64,000 nt of DNA from Flavobacterium sp. xlx-214 (GTDB lineage Bacteria > Bacteroidota > Bacteroidia > Flavobacteriales > Flavobacteriaceae): NCBI RefSeq assembly GCF_013874595.1, contig NZ_CP059431.1:1-64000 (forward strand). The letters run 5' to 3'. The position numbers and the translations under genes were made by a program. The notes beneath the pieces are model-generated. The model saw only the letters and a program-made list of their open reading frames with translations, had not been told where the DNA came from and searched no databases. Of this stretch, positions 7,510-15,331 are shown one piece after another; the first letter of the stretch is position 1, and each line of letters starts with the position of its first letter.

Positions 7510-8811
7510 TTATTTAACTACAATTCTACTTGTTGTTACTTGTCCGTCATAGGTTGAAACAATTAAGTAAACACCTGAAGCACTAAACGATGTTTCAAAT
7601 TGATAGCTAGTACTATTGGTTACTTCTTGTTTTTTAATAAACTTACCATCTACTGTAAATACATGAATATTTAAATTAGTTGGTTTTGCAAAATTGTAAG
7701 CAACCGTAACATTTTCATTGATATTTGTTGGGTTTGGATACGCATTTACTTCTGTTTTATTAACAATTTCAGGTTTGGTAGTTTCTTTTGCTTTTGTAGC
7801 ATACGAAATAGTAAATGTATCTGATCCACTTCCATCAGCATCAAACATTACATTTTCAAAAACCAATTGATTTCCTTCTACCTTTCCTTGAAAACGTGTA
7901 TTATTTGCTGCATTTTCAAAATTAGACGAAGCGTTTAAAACCAATTCATATACGCCTGTGCTTTTTAAATTATCCAAATTAAACTTCAACGTACTTAAGT
8001 TTGCTTTTGCATTTGTTTGCACCAACCATGAAGCATCTAAAATTTCAGCATCGTTTGTATTTGTAAACGATTGTTTTTCATTATTGGTACCAATTAACAA
8101 ATATTCATTATTAGCAAAACCATTGCTTGAAATTTCTAAACGTTTATCAACAGAATTGCTCGTTTGTAATTTATTCAATCCAAAATAATCGCTTCTACCA
8201 ACACCTGTAATAAATTGGTTGTACGTTTTATTTAATTGATTATTCCAAATTGATATTCCGTTAGCATCTACATAATTACCATCATTTATTAACGAAATTC
8301 CGTATTTTAATGATAAGTAGGTTTGTACTTGCTGATGATCTAAATCGGTAAAAGCATCGTTTACATAAATAACTTCGTAAACATCTGTTAAATCGTTTTG
8401 CTTATCGCTTACAGTTACAAAATTCTTGTCGCCACTTGCATTAGGATAATTAAAACCATATTTCACAATAGCACCTGTTCTGCGCTTTTGATCAATTGTT
8501 TTTGGGTCGTTATAATTAATATTATGCGTAGTTACAGTGTGTTGGTAACATGTAAAAGTAAAATTTAACAAATCTTTTTCAACACCATCTTCAGATTTAA
8601 AAACCACATAGAAGTTTGAATTACCCGAACCTATTTCTGTTGTTAACGATTGTTTTACATTGCCATTAATAGAAGCATTTTTGTTTAACGTTTGCTTGCT
8701 ATTTTGCGTTTTATCAGGCTTAATCCAAAACGATGCTCTGTTCTCAAACTTTTGTGCAAAAGAGAAAGATGATGCTAATAAAACGGCTGCTAAAAGTATT
8801 TTTCTTTTCAT
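7510..8811 (-). CDS. Secreted T9SS cargo protein with Por C-terminal sorting domain
   Basis: The 433-residue protein has a signal peptide ending SFAQ, a central region with HQQVQTYLSLKYGISL, and a region ending in a glycine/aspartate-rich FDADGSGSDTFTI. The C-terminal 80 residues form a type A sorting domain: NAYPNPTNINENVTV near residue 355, then a beta-sandwich ending TSRIVVK. The QxYLSLKYG motif recurs in large flavobacterial surface proteins beside lectin-like domains. The protein should cross the outer membrane through the type IX system and be anchored or released. No enzymatic motif is visible, so an adhesin or structural role is only an inference. Confidence 0.85.
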   Translation of the reverse strand: MKRKILLAAVLLASSFSFAQKFENRASFWIKPDKTQNSKQTLNKNASINGNVKQSLTTEIGSGNSNFYVVFKSEDGVEKDLLNFTFTCYQHTVTTHNINYNDPKTIDQKRRTGAIVKYGFNYPNASGDKNFVTVSDKQNDLTDVYEVIYVNDAFTDLDHQQVQTYLSLKYGISLINDGNYVDANGISIWNNQLNKTYNQFITGVGRSDYFGLNKLQTSNSVDKRLEISSNGFANNEYLLIGTNNEKQSFTNTNDAEILDASWLVQTNAKANLSTLKFNLDNLKSTGVYELVLNASSNFENAANNTRFQGKVEGNQLVFENVMFDADGSGSDTFTISYATKAKETTKPEIVNKTEVNAYPNPTNINENVTVAYNFAKPTNLNIHVFTVDGKFIKKQEVTNSTSYQFETSFSASGVYLIVSTYDGQVTTSRIVVK

Positions 8812-8854
8812 AATGTTTTGTATTTTAATCGAATATACAAATTAAATCATAACA

Positions 8855-8886
8855 AAATAAAAAAAACTCATAGAATTTATGAGTTT
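8855..8886 (-). terminator. Terminator of the ftsY-lipocalin-DUF721 operon
   Basis: AAACTCATA and TATGAGTTT form a 9-bp stem with a GAATT loop; the A-rich left side gives a T run on the minus strand. The DUF721 stop codon touches the stem. Confidence 0.75.
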
Positions 8887-9202
8887 ATCTTAATATTATT
8901 TTTGTGACTATTTCTTTACCTAAATCTTCGTTAATCATTTTGATTATTTTATCTAAACCATAGCTTAATTCTTCTCTTAAAACATCAGACGTTAAAGCAA
9001 CAAATAAGGTCGATTTTCGCAATTCAACCTGCAAAGTATAGGTTGCAATTCCTGGTCCTAATAAACGAATCCAAGCTTCCCTAACATTTACTTTATCAAT
9101 TCCTTTATCTAAATTATACCCTTGAATCATCTTTCCTAATACATCTTGTACAGAAGATTGCTCATGAGAACGTTTGTAAGGATTAAACTTTTTATTATTC
9201 AT
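8885..9202 (-). CDS. DUF721 (DciA-like) protein
   Basis: This 105-residue protein matches the DUF721 pattern: VLGKMIQGYNLDKGIDKVNVREAWIRLLGP followed by a beta segment (TLQVELRKSTLFVALTSDVLREEL). In other bacteria the family includes DciA, which helps load the DnaB helicase; flavobacterial members are short and their exact role is less studied, so the DciA link is family knowledge only. The gene overlaps the upstream lipocalin gene by 8 bases, and with ftsY the three appear to form one operon. Confidence 0.88.
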   Translation of the reverse strand: MNNKKFNPYKRSHEQSSVQDVLGKMIQGYNLDKGIDKVNVREAWIRLLGPGIATYTLQVELRKSTLFVALTSDVLREELSYGLDKIIKMINEDLGKEIVTKIILR

Positions 9203-9614
9203 TGATTGTAATAGGTGTGGCTCTTTTGTAGGTATATTTTATATCGTTTGTATTGAGAACAACCAATTCGGTTTCGGTTAGTTTCTCAATTTTTTCGACC
9301 CATTTAGAATATTGTGTTTGATATTTTAAATAGGTTGCATTGGCAGAGTCTAAAATCACAAAGTTTTCCTGAATACCATTCGATGTTTTTTTTCCATCTA
9401 ATTGAGGCACCACTTTGCTACGAGTTCCTTTTAATCCATTCAAAACAAAATAATCCATATTGTTATTTGATTGAAATTCTTTTGCATCACCATCGGCTGA
9501 TTTTGCTTGACTAATTTCCCAATAACCATTCAAATGTTTTAAATCATCTGCTGCAATGGGTTTAGAACACGCAACTAAAAGAAGAACACTTGCTAAACTT
9601 AAACTCTTTTTCAT
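9195..9614 (-). CDS. Lipocalin-like lipoprotein
   Basis: The 139-residue product has a lipoprotein signal peptide (LLLVACSKP, lipidated Cys16) and a small lipocalin-type beta-barrel core beginning LKHLNGYWEISQA and ending IKYTYKR, typical of short Bacteroidota lipocalin-like proteins. The ligand is unknown. It overlaps ftsY by one base upstream and DUF721 by eight bases downstream, so expression is probably coupled to the secretion receptor gene. Confidence 0.82.
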   Translation of the reverse strand: MKKSLSLASVLLLVACSKPIAADDLKHLNGYWEISQAKSADGDAKEFQSNNNMDYFVLNGLKGTRSKVVPQLDGKKTSNGIQENFVILDSANATYLKYQTQYSKWVEKIEKLTETELVVLNTNDIKYTYKRATPITINE

Positions 9615-10567
9615 TATTTAAAAAATGAATCTACAAATTCGTACTTATTAAACACTTGTAAATCTTCAATTCCTTCACCTACTCCAATGTATTTTACAGG
9701 AATTTGAAATTGATCAGAAATACCAATTACAACACCGCCTTTTGCAGTACCATCTAACTTTGTTACAGCTAATGATGAAACTTCGGTTGCAGCAGTAAAT
9801 TGTTTGGCTTGCTCAAAAGCATTTTGTCCAGTAGAGCCATCTAAAACCAACATTACATCATGTGGTGCATCGCCAATAACTTTTTGCATTACGCGTTTTA
9901 CCTTTGTAAGCTCGTTCATTAAACCTACCTTATTATGCAAACGCCCAGCGGTATCAATAATAACCACATCGGCATTTTGCGCCACAGCAGACTCTAACGT
10001 ATCAAAAGCAACAGATGCCGGATCAGCCCCCATTTGCTGTTTTACAATAGGCACATTTACACGATCTGCCCAAATTTGCAATTGATCAATAGCTGCAGCT
10101 CTAAAAGTATCAGCAGCTCCTAAAACCACATTGTGACCAGCTTTTTTAAACTGATACGCCAATTTACCAATAGTTGTGGTTTTACCTACGCCATTTACGC
10201 CAACTACCATAATTACGTATGGTTTTTTATCTTTTGGAATTTCAAACTCAGTAGCTTCGCCTGATTTGGTTTCAGATAATAAACTCGAAATTTCTTCGCG
10301 TAAAATTTTATTTAACTCGTCTGTTCCAACATATTTGTCTTCAGAAACGCGTTTTTCAATACGGTCAATGATTTTTAATGTGGTATTTACACCAACATCC
10401 GAAGTAATTAAAACATCTTCTAAATCATCTAAAACATCATCATCAACTTTTGATTTACCTGCGACCGCTTTGGTTAATTTATCAAAAAAAGACGATTTAG
10501 ATTTTTCAAGACCTTTATCAAGTGTTTCTTTCTTTTCTGATGAAAATAAACGCTTAAAAAAACTCAT
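9614..10567 (-). CDS. ftsY: Signal recognition particle receptor FtsY
   Basis: FtsY docks SRP-ribosome complexes at the membrane. The 317-residue protein lacks the long acidic A domain of E. coli and keeps a short basic-amphipathic N-terminus (MSFFKRLFS), the helical N domain, and the GTPase G domain with G1 GVNGVGKTTT, DTFRAAAIDQL, G3 DTAGR, G4 TKLDGTAKGG and closing GVGEGIEDL. It begins the ftsY-lipocalin-DUF721 operon. TATATTTG and TACATTTG boxes lie upstream. Confidence 0.97.
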   Translation of the reverse strand: MSFFKRLFSSEKKETLDKGLEKSKSSFFDKLTKAVAGKSKVDDDVLDDLEDVLITSDVGVNTTLKIIDRIEKRVSEDKYVGTDELNKILREEISSLLSETKSGEATEFEIPKDKKPYVIMVVGVNGVGKTTTIGKLAYQFKKAGHNVVLGAADTFRAAAIDQLQIWADRVNVPIVKQQMGADPASVAFDTLESAVAQNADVVIIDTAGRLHNKVGLMNELTKVKRVMQKVIGDAPHDVMLVLDGSTGQNAFEQAKQFTAATEVSSLAVTKLDGTAKGGVVIGISDQFQIPVKYIGVGEGIEDLQVFNKYEFVDSFFK

Positions 10568-10587
10568 AAGTATACATTTTTAAACAA

Positions 10588-10595
10588 CAAATATA
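10588..10595 (-). promoter_or_regulatory. Putative -7 box for ftsY
   Basis: TATATTTG on the minus strand matches TAnnTTTG, 20 bases before the ftsY start; a second match, TACATTTG, is at 10623-10630. Neither has an exact TTG at the right spacing. Confidence 0.4.
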
Positions 10596-10642
10596 CAGAT
10601 ATTAATTTGAATTATTTATTAACAAATGTACTTGTAGAAAAT

Positions 10643-10675
10643 AAAAAAAGCTACCTAATAAATTAGATAGCTTTT
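10643..10675 (-). terminator. Terminator of the rpmB-rpmG-DUF4295 operon
   Basis: AAAAGCTA-C-CTAAT and ATTAG-A-TAGCTTTT form a 13-bp stem with a single mismatch and a 2-nt loop, with a minus-strand T run at the left end. It lies about 20 bases past the DUF4295 stop. Confidence 0.8.
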
Positions 10676-10695
10676 GATGTTTTTTTGTTGAATGC

Positions 10696-10848
10696 TTATT
10701 TCTTTTTTAAGAACTCATCAACTAATTCAGGAGCCATAACTGCTTCTACGAACGTGTAAGCGCCTGTTTTTGGAGATTTAACCATTTTAATAGCTTTGGT
10801 TAATTTTTTAGATGCTCCTTGTAATGTTGCTACGGTTTTCTTTGCCAT
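10696..10848 (-). CDS. DUF4295 small basic protein
   Basis: This 50-residue lysine-rich protein (starts MAKKTVATLQGASKKLTKAI, ends DEFLKKK) matches DUF4295, a Bacteroidota family nearly always found directly after rpmB and rpmG. Its size, charge and fixed linkage to L28/L33 suggest a ribosome-associated protein, which is inference from context. It sits 12 bases after rpmG on the same strand and is the last gene of the operon. It is short enough to be missed by length cut-offs. Confidence 0.9.
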   Translation of the reverse strand: MAKKTVATLQGASKKLTKAIKMVKSPKTGAYTFVEAVMAPELVDEFLKKK

Positions 10849-10860
10849 GACTAACTAAAA

Positions 10861-11049
10861 TTATTTAATTTCTTTATGAACAGTTACTCTTTTTAAGATA
10901 GGGTTGAATTTTTTAATTTCCATTCTATCTGGAGTATTTTTTTTGTTTTTTGTTGTAATATAACGTGATGTACCTGGTAATCCAGTTGCTTTATGCTCAG
11001 TACATTCTAAAATTACTTGAATTCTATTTCCTTTTGCTTTCTTTGCCAT
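10861..11049 (-). CDS. rpmG: 50S ribosomal protein L33
   Basis: The 62-residue protein is L33 of the large ribosomal subunit near the E site. It has the family pattern [36 protein letters not shown] and [11 protein letters not shown]. Only one cysteine is present, so this is the zinc-independent (C-minus) form. It lies between rpmB and the DUF4295 gene, 28 bases after rpmB. Confidence 0.96.
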   Translation of the reverse strand: MAKKAKGNRIQVILECTEHKATGLPGTSRYITTKNKKNTPDRMEIKKFNPILKRVTVHKEIK

Positions 11050-11077
11050 TGTGATAAAAATTTAATGGTGAACTGAA

Positions 11078-11314
11078 TTATTTTAATAATCCGTTTGCTT
11101 TAGCTTCTTTTAAAACTGCAGCAATACCTTTTTTGTTAATTGTTTTTAATGCAGATGTAGATACTTTTAAAGTTACCCATCTGTCTTCTTCAGCGATGTA
11201 GAAACGCTTTTTCACTAAGTTAACAGAAAACTTTCTCTTAGTTTTGTTCATAGCGTGTGACACGTTGTTCCCAACCATCGCGCGCTTTCCTGTAATTTGA
11301 CAAACTCTTGACAT
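11078..11314 (-). CDS. rpmB: 50S ribosomal protein L28
   Basis: The 78-residue L28 protein begins [21 protein letters not shown] and continues with [11 protein letters not shown] and [19 protein letters not shown], as in bacterial L28. It lacks the zinc-binding four-cysteine set (one Cys only). First gene of the rpmB-rpmG-DUF4295 operon, with a promoter-like match at 11342-11372. Confidence 0.97.
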   Translation of the reverse strand: MSRVCQITGKRAMVGNNVSHAMNKTKRKFSVNLVKKRFYIAEEDRWVTLKVSTSALKTINKKGIAAVLKEAKANGLLK

Positions 11315-11341
11315 TATTTCTTACTTTTAAAAATCAGAGTG

Positions 11342-11372
11342 CAAAGTAACACATTTTATTTTTTTGAACCAA
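11342..11372 (-). promoter_or_regulatory. Putative promoter of the rpmB operon
   Basis: On the minus strand TTG (11370-11372), a 20-nt spacer and TTACTTTG (11342-11349) match TTG-N-TAnnTTTG with one deviation, 28 bases before the rpmB start. Confidence 0.5.
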
Positions 11373-11375
11373 ATT

Positions 11376-12629
11376 TTATTTACTCTTTTTTAATTCTTTG
11401 TAAATTAACAGTAAACCTTTTTGAATTGCCTGCTCTATGACCTTATTTCGAGGTTGTCCTAACTGAAATGTTTTAGCAAAAACACCTTCTTCTGTAGCAA
11501 TTGCAATACAAACTGTACCTACCTCCTTATCAGCATCGCCTTTTGACGGACCTGCATTACCTGTTGTTGCAATGGCATGAGTTGATTGATAGATACGCTG
11601 CGCACCCAAAGCCATTTCTTTAGCAACTTCTTCGCTTACCACTGAAAAATCATTAATGGTTTGTTGAGAAACTCCTAAAACAGCTACTTTAGATTCGGTA
11701 GCATACGTAACTGCACCTCCTTTTAAATATCTTGAAGCACCTTCTTTTTCAGCAAACTTCTGTGTAAAAAGTCCGCCTGTGCAACTTTCTGCAAACGAAA
11801 TAGTCACTTTTTGTTGTATCAATTCCTCAATAACCGCATCAATTAATTGTACTGAATCGTCTTCTGAAATAATATAATCAGGGATTAATTTTTTTAATTT
11901 TTCGACTTGATTTTTCACAACTTGAGAAACATCCTCATCTTGCTTTCCTATTTTGGACAATCGTAAACGGACTGATCCTAATTGTGGTAAATACGCTAAC
12001 GATATTGCATCATCTGCTAAAGAATTCTCCCAGTTTTCAATCATTTCGGCTAATAAACTTTCTCCTACCCCAGCTGTAACCACTGTATGATGGTAAATAT
12101 TTTCTAACACAAAATGCTCTTTTATATATGGAAGTAATTTTTCGGTAATCAAAAACTTCATTTCAAAAGGCACGCCAGGTAACGATACAAAAGTTGTTTG
12201 CTCATTAACCAATAACATGCCAGGTGCTGTACCAACCTCGTTAAAAAGTACTTTTGCTTTGGAAGGAACATCGGCTTGTTGCGCATTAATTTCCGAAATA
12301 GGTTTATTGTAATATCCTTCTATTAATTTTTTAACGTGTTGATACACTTCTTCATTCCGAATCAATACATCCTTAAAATAATCAACTAATGTTTTCTTGG
12401 TAACATCGTCTTTTGTTGGACCTAAACCGCCTGTCATTACAACTAAATCGACTTGATTTTGATAGCGTTGTAACGTTTCTAAAATAGCTTCTTTTGTATC
12501 AGAAATTGCCACTTTTTCAACAATTTTACATCCAATATATTCTAATTGTTGTGCAATAAAAACACTATTGGTATCAATTACTTGACCAATTAATAACTCG
12601 TCGCCAATAGTTACAATAACCGCTTTCAT
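11376..12629 (-). CDS. cinA: CinA family protein (nicotinamide nucleotide amidase / competence-damage related)
   Basis: The 417-residue protein has both CinA domains. The N-terminal COG1058/MoaB-like domain shows IGDELLIGQVIDTNS, VVMTGGLGPTKDDVTK and SLPGVPFEMK; the C-terminal amidase domain starts near residue 255 with SFAESCTGGLFTQKFAE and includes ATTGNAGPSKGDADKEVGTVCIAIA. The family deamidates NMN and hydrolyses ADP-ribose for pyridine nucleotide recycling. It overlaps the stop region of the upstream FAH gene by one base and ends the exonuclease-FAH-cinA operon. Confidence 0.94.
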   Translation of the reverse strand: MKAVIVTIGDELLIGQVIDTNSVFIAQQLEYIGCKIVEKVAISDTKEAILETLQRYQNQVDLVVMTGGLGPTKDDVTKKTLVDYFKDVLIRNEEVYQHVKKLIEGYYNKPISEINAQQADVPSKAKVLFNEVGTAPGMLLVNEQTTFVSLPGVPFEMKFLITEKLLPYIKEHFVLENIYHHTVVTAGVGESLLAEMIENWENSLADDAISLAYLPQLGSVRLRLSKIGKQDEDVSQVVKNQVEKLKKLIPDYIISEDDSVQLIDAVIEELIQQKVTISFAESCTGGLFTQKFAEKEGASRYLKGGAVTYATESKVAVLGVSQQTINDFSVVSEEVAKEMALGAQRIYQSTHAIATTGNAGPSKGDADKEVGTVCIAIATEEGVFAKTFQLGQPRNKVIEQAIQKGLLLIYKELKKSK

Positions 12630-13240
12630 TACAGTACTTTTATACCAAACATTTTTTTATCTTCAAGAAAACCCTCTAGTTCATCACCACTATTTACTTT
12701 GGCAACGCCTGCAGGAGTTCCTGTAAAAATGATATCGCCAATTTTTAAAGTAAAATATTGTGAAACGTAGGAAATTAATTCATCAATTTTCCAAAGCATA
12801 TCTTGAGTATTTCCACTTTGAACCACCTCGCCGTTCTTACTTAATTGAAAAGAAAGGTTTTGAAGATCAGAAAATTGTTCTTTATCAACAAAATCACCCA
12901 AAACAGTAGCGCCGTCAAAACTTTTAGAAATTTCCCAAGGTAAACCTTTTGCTTTAAGCTTTGCTTGAACATCTCTGGCAGTAAAATCAATCCCCAAACC
13001 AATTTGGTTGTAATATTTATGTGCAAATTTTGGACTGATGTATTTACCCACCTTATTAATTTTAATCAAAACTTCTACTTCGTGATGTACATCATTGGAA
13101 AATTCAGGAATTACAAACGGAAAACCTTTTAACAAAATAGAAGTATCTGATTTTAAGAAAACTACAGGTTCATCAAGCTTTTGATTGGATAATTCATTGA
13201 TATGATCGATGTAATTTCTGCCAACACAAATAATTTTCAT
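12629..13240 (-). CDS. Fumarylacetoacetate hydrolase family protein
   Basis: The 203-residue enzyme is a single-domain FAH fold protein of the YcgM/FAHD1 type. Visible landmarks are MKIICVGRNYIDH at the start, the metal-site acidic residues in HHEVEVLIKI and GIDFTARDVQ, KSFDGATVLGDF, and GDIIFTGTPAGVAKV. FAHD1-type enzymes act as acylpyruvate hydrolases or oxaloacetate decarboxylases; the substrate cannot be assigned here. It overlaps cinA by one base and begins one base after the exonuclease gene. Confidence 0.92.
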   Translation of the reverse strand: MKIICVGRNYIDHINELSNQKLDEPVVFLKSDTSILLKGFPFVIPEFSNDVHHEVEVLIKINKVGKYISPKFAHKYYNQIGLGIDFTARDVQAKLKAKGLPWEISKSFDGATVLGDFVDKEQFSDLQNLSFQLSKNGEVVQSGNTQDMLWKIDELISYVSQYFTLKIGDIIFTGTPAGVAKVNSGDELEGFLEDKKMFGIKVL

Positions 13241-13241
13241 C

Positions 13242-14015
13242 TTAAAACTTATTGGTTAATTTACGTAATTTAAGTCCTGTTAACACTTTTTTTGTGTACA
13301 AAGGAAAATCAGCGTTTTGAATCCATCCAAAATAACCTGGTTCACGATCTAAAACATCATCAACCAAAGCACCTTTATGTTTACCGAAGGTAAAAATCTC
13401 TTGTCCTTTATCGTTTAAAGCGATAAATCCTGCAAAATCAACCGATTTTTTACGAGTAGTATATTCTGATAACGCTTTCATATCGTTTTCTAAATCTTCA
13501 TAACGGTCTAATTGCGCTTTTAAAATTTCATAGGTAGCTTCGGTATCAGCTGCTGCCGAATGGGCATTTTCTAACGACTGATTGCAATAAAATTTTAAAG
13601 CAGCACTTAATGTACGCTCTTCTTTTTTATGAAAAATAGTTTGTACATCCACCGAAACTCTGTTTTTCATATCAAAATCAACATCGGCACGTAATAATTC
13701 TTCTGCCAATAAAGGAATATCAAAACGGTCTGAATTATATCCAGCCAAATCCGCATCCTTAATCATATTGTACACGTGTGGAGCTAACTCTTTAAAAGTG
13801 GGCTCATTAGCTACTTTTTCATTGGTAATACCATGCACAGCTGTAGATTGCGCAGAAATATTTATGGTAGGATTTACCAACCACGTTTTACTTTCTTTGT
13901 TTCCGTTTGGAAAAATTTTTAATATTGATATTTCAACAATACGATCTTTTGCTACGTCAATTCCGGTTGTTTCTAAATCGAAGAAACAAATTGGTCGATT
14001 TAATTTTAACTCCAT
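13242..14015 (-). CDS. DnaQ-family 3'-5' exonuclease
   Basis: The 257-residue protein is a DEDDh exonuclease: Exo I FDLETTGID near residue 12, Exo II NSDRFDIPLLAEEL, and Exo III HSAAADTEATYEI with the catalytic His and Asp. A C-terminal extension with GKHKGALVDDVLDREPGYFGWIQNADFP resembles the small C-terminal module in other Bacteroidota exonucleases. It may act in repair or proofreading, but it is too short and lacks the polymerase contact region to be called a classical epsilon subunit. First gene of a tight operon with the FAH hydrolase and cinA. Confidence 0.88.
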   Translation of the reverse strand: MELKLNRPICFFDLETTGIDVAKDRIVEISILKIFPNGNKESKTWLVNPTINISAQSTAVHGITNEKVANEPTFKELAPHVYNMIKDADLAGYNSDRFDIPLLAEELLRADVDFDMKNRVSVDVQTIFHKKEERTLSAALKFYCNQSLENAHSAAADTEATYEILKAQLDRYEDLENDMKALSEYTTRKKSVDFAGFIALNDKGQEIFTFGKHKGALVDDVLDREPGYFGWIQNADFPLYTKKVLTGLKLRKLTNKF

Positions 14016-14038
14016 CTAATATGATCAATTATATATTA

Positions 14039-14070
14039 AACCTCACAGGTTTTTAAAAATCTGTGAGGTT
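14039..14070. repeat. Intergenic palindromic repeat (AACCTCACAG type)
   Basis: AACCTCACAG and CTGTGAGGTT are perfect 10-bp inverted arms around an A/T-rich 12-nt centre. There is no T run on either side, so it is not a typical intrinsic terminator. It resembles the ACCT-centred palindromes at 59284-59353 and appears to belong to a dispersed repeat family common in flavobacterial intergenic DNA (inference). Confidence 0.6.
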
Positions 14071-14129
14071 ATGATGATACAAACTTAAATCTATTTAAAA
14101 AAACAATCAAATTAGATTGACTAAAACAT

Positions 14130-15215
14130 TTATTTTTTAATCATTTTTTTAATTGCTACACCTTTGTTTGTTTGTAAATGCAATAGATAGGTTCCTGTTA
14201 CTAATCCCGTTACATTTAGTTGTATTATTTTTTCATTATTATTATACTGAGTACTAATTAGTTTACCTGTTAAATCATAAATTTTTATATCCGTAACATC
14301 AATATTTTCATTTGAAGTAATGGTAACTATATCTGTTGCCGGGTTGGGATATAAATTAAAATGACTAGATAAAACTTCTTGAGTACTTAAAACTTTATTA
14401 AGAGCTGTAACTTTTATATTATCAAATTTATAGGTTGGTAATGTAACATTCGTTTGTTCTACTAACTTTACATGTGCAAAAAATGAATCTGCTAAATGAT
14501 TTAATTTATTTGTTGGATACGGTACATTTACAAAAAAAGATTTTTCTACAAAAACATTTAAAGAAGGTATTTCATAAACTACTTTATTATTAATATAATC
14601 TGCGTAAACCACGCAACGCACCCACGTATTAAAAGGTACTATTAAAGCTTGATTATTGTTTCCAAGGGGAGATTGATATACTTTTGGTAATGGAGTCCCC
14701 GTTTCATCATGATGAGTTCCCTTTAATTCTCCTGTATTATTATCAAAATTAAAGCCCGCAATTACATTTGTAGCAGAATTGTTAACATCAAAAATTCTAC
14801 CTAAGCCAAAATCAACAGAACTACTTAACGGATTAGCTTGCTGCCCTGTATAAAAATCTACTTCTAATTTAAGAACATCATTTCCAATCGTTCGGTTGGT
14901 TATTTCGGTATTAAGTTCTTTCCTAATAGAAGTATTTCCTATTGAATAAGGATATGGATATGGTGCCATTGTAATTACTTTGCCTTTTGCGACTTCGTTT
15001 TGTATTTGAAACAAATAACTATATGGCGTATTGTTTTGATATGTCCACTGTGAATAAGTGTACCAGCCACCTTGCCCAGCTGTTTGTCCATCAGAAGAAG
15101 TACTTACATTGCCAAGTGTAAAATTTTCAAAATTTTCATAGTAAATTATCTGCGCATTTAAACTATTAAAAAAGAAAAAAAATACAACTATTAAAAAAGT
15201 ATTTATTAATCTCAT
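14130..15215 (-). CDS. Secreted T9SS protein with Por C-terminal sorting domain
   Basis: The protein starts at the second in-frame ATG (MRLINTFLIVVFFFFFNSLNAQ), which gives a clear signal peptide; an upstream ATG would add 11 polar residues in front. The mature part begins with YYENFENFTLGN and contains beta-rich sequence with no recognised enzyme motif, perhaps a jelly-roll/lectin-like fold. The C-terminal type A sorting domain is plain: LYPNPATDIVTITSN, LTGKLISTQYN, GTYLLHLQTNKGVAIKKMIKK. It is expected to be exported by the type IX system. No neighbouring gene gives a functional clue. Confidence 0.85.
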   Translation of the reverse strand: MRLINTFLIVVFFFFFNSLNAQIIYYENFENFTLGNVSTSSDGQTAGQGGWYTYSQWTYQNNTPYSYLFQIQNEVAKGKVITMAPYPYPYSIGNTSIRKELNTEITNRTIGNDVLKLEVDFYTGQQANPLSSSVDFGLGRIFDVNNSATNVIAGFNFDNNTGELKGTHHDETGTPLPKVYQSPLGNNNQALIVPFNTWVRCVVYADYINNKVVYEIPSLNVFVEKSFFVNVPYPTNKLNHLADSFFAHVKLVEQTNVTLPTYKFDNIKVTALNKVLSTQEVLSSHFNLYPNPATDIVTITSNENIDVTDIKIYDLTGKLISTQYNNNEKIIQLNVTGLVTGTYLLHLQTNKGVAIKKMIKK

Positions 15216-15331
15216 AATCTTGTTTTTATAATTTATTACAAGATACACAAAATATCTTTATTGTCCTAAAAAGACAACATTTGAAGACAATAGACCTATA
15301 ATACTTGTTAAAACTATCCTTTTATTATATC

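Noticed and set aside
9804..10583. Two long frames antisense to ftsY
   Set aside because: They are shadows of the strongly coding ftsY frame and show Ser/Thr/Phe-rich antisense composition.
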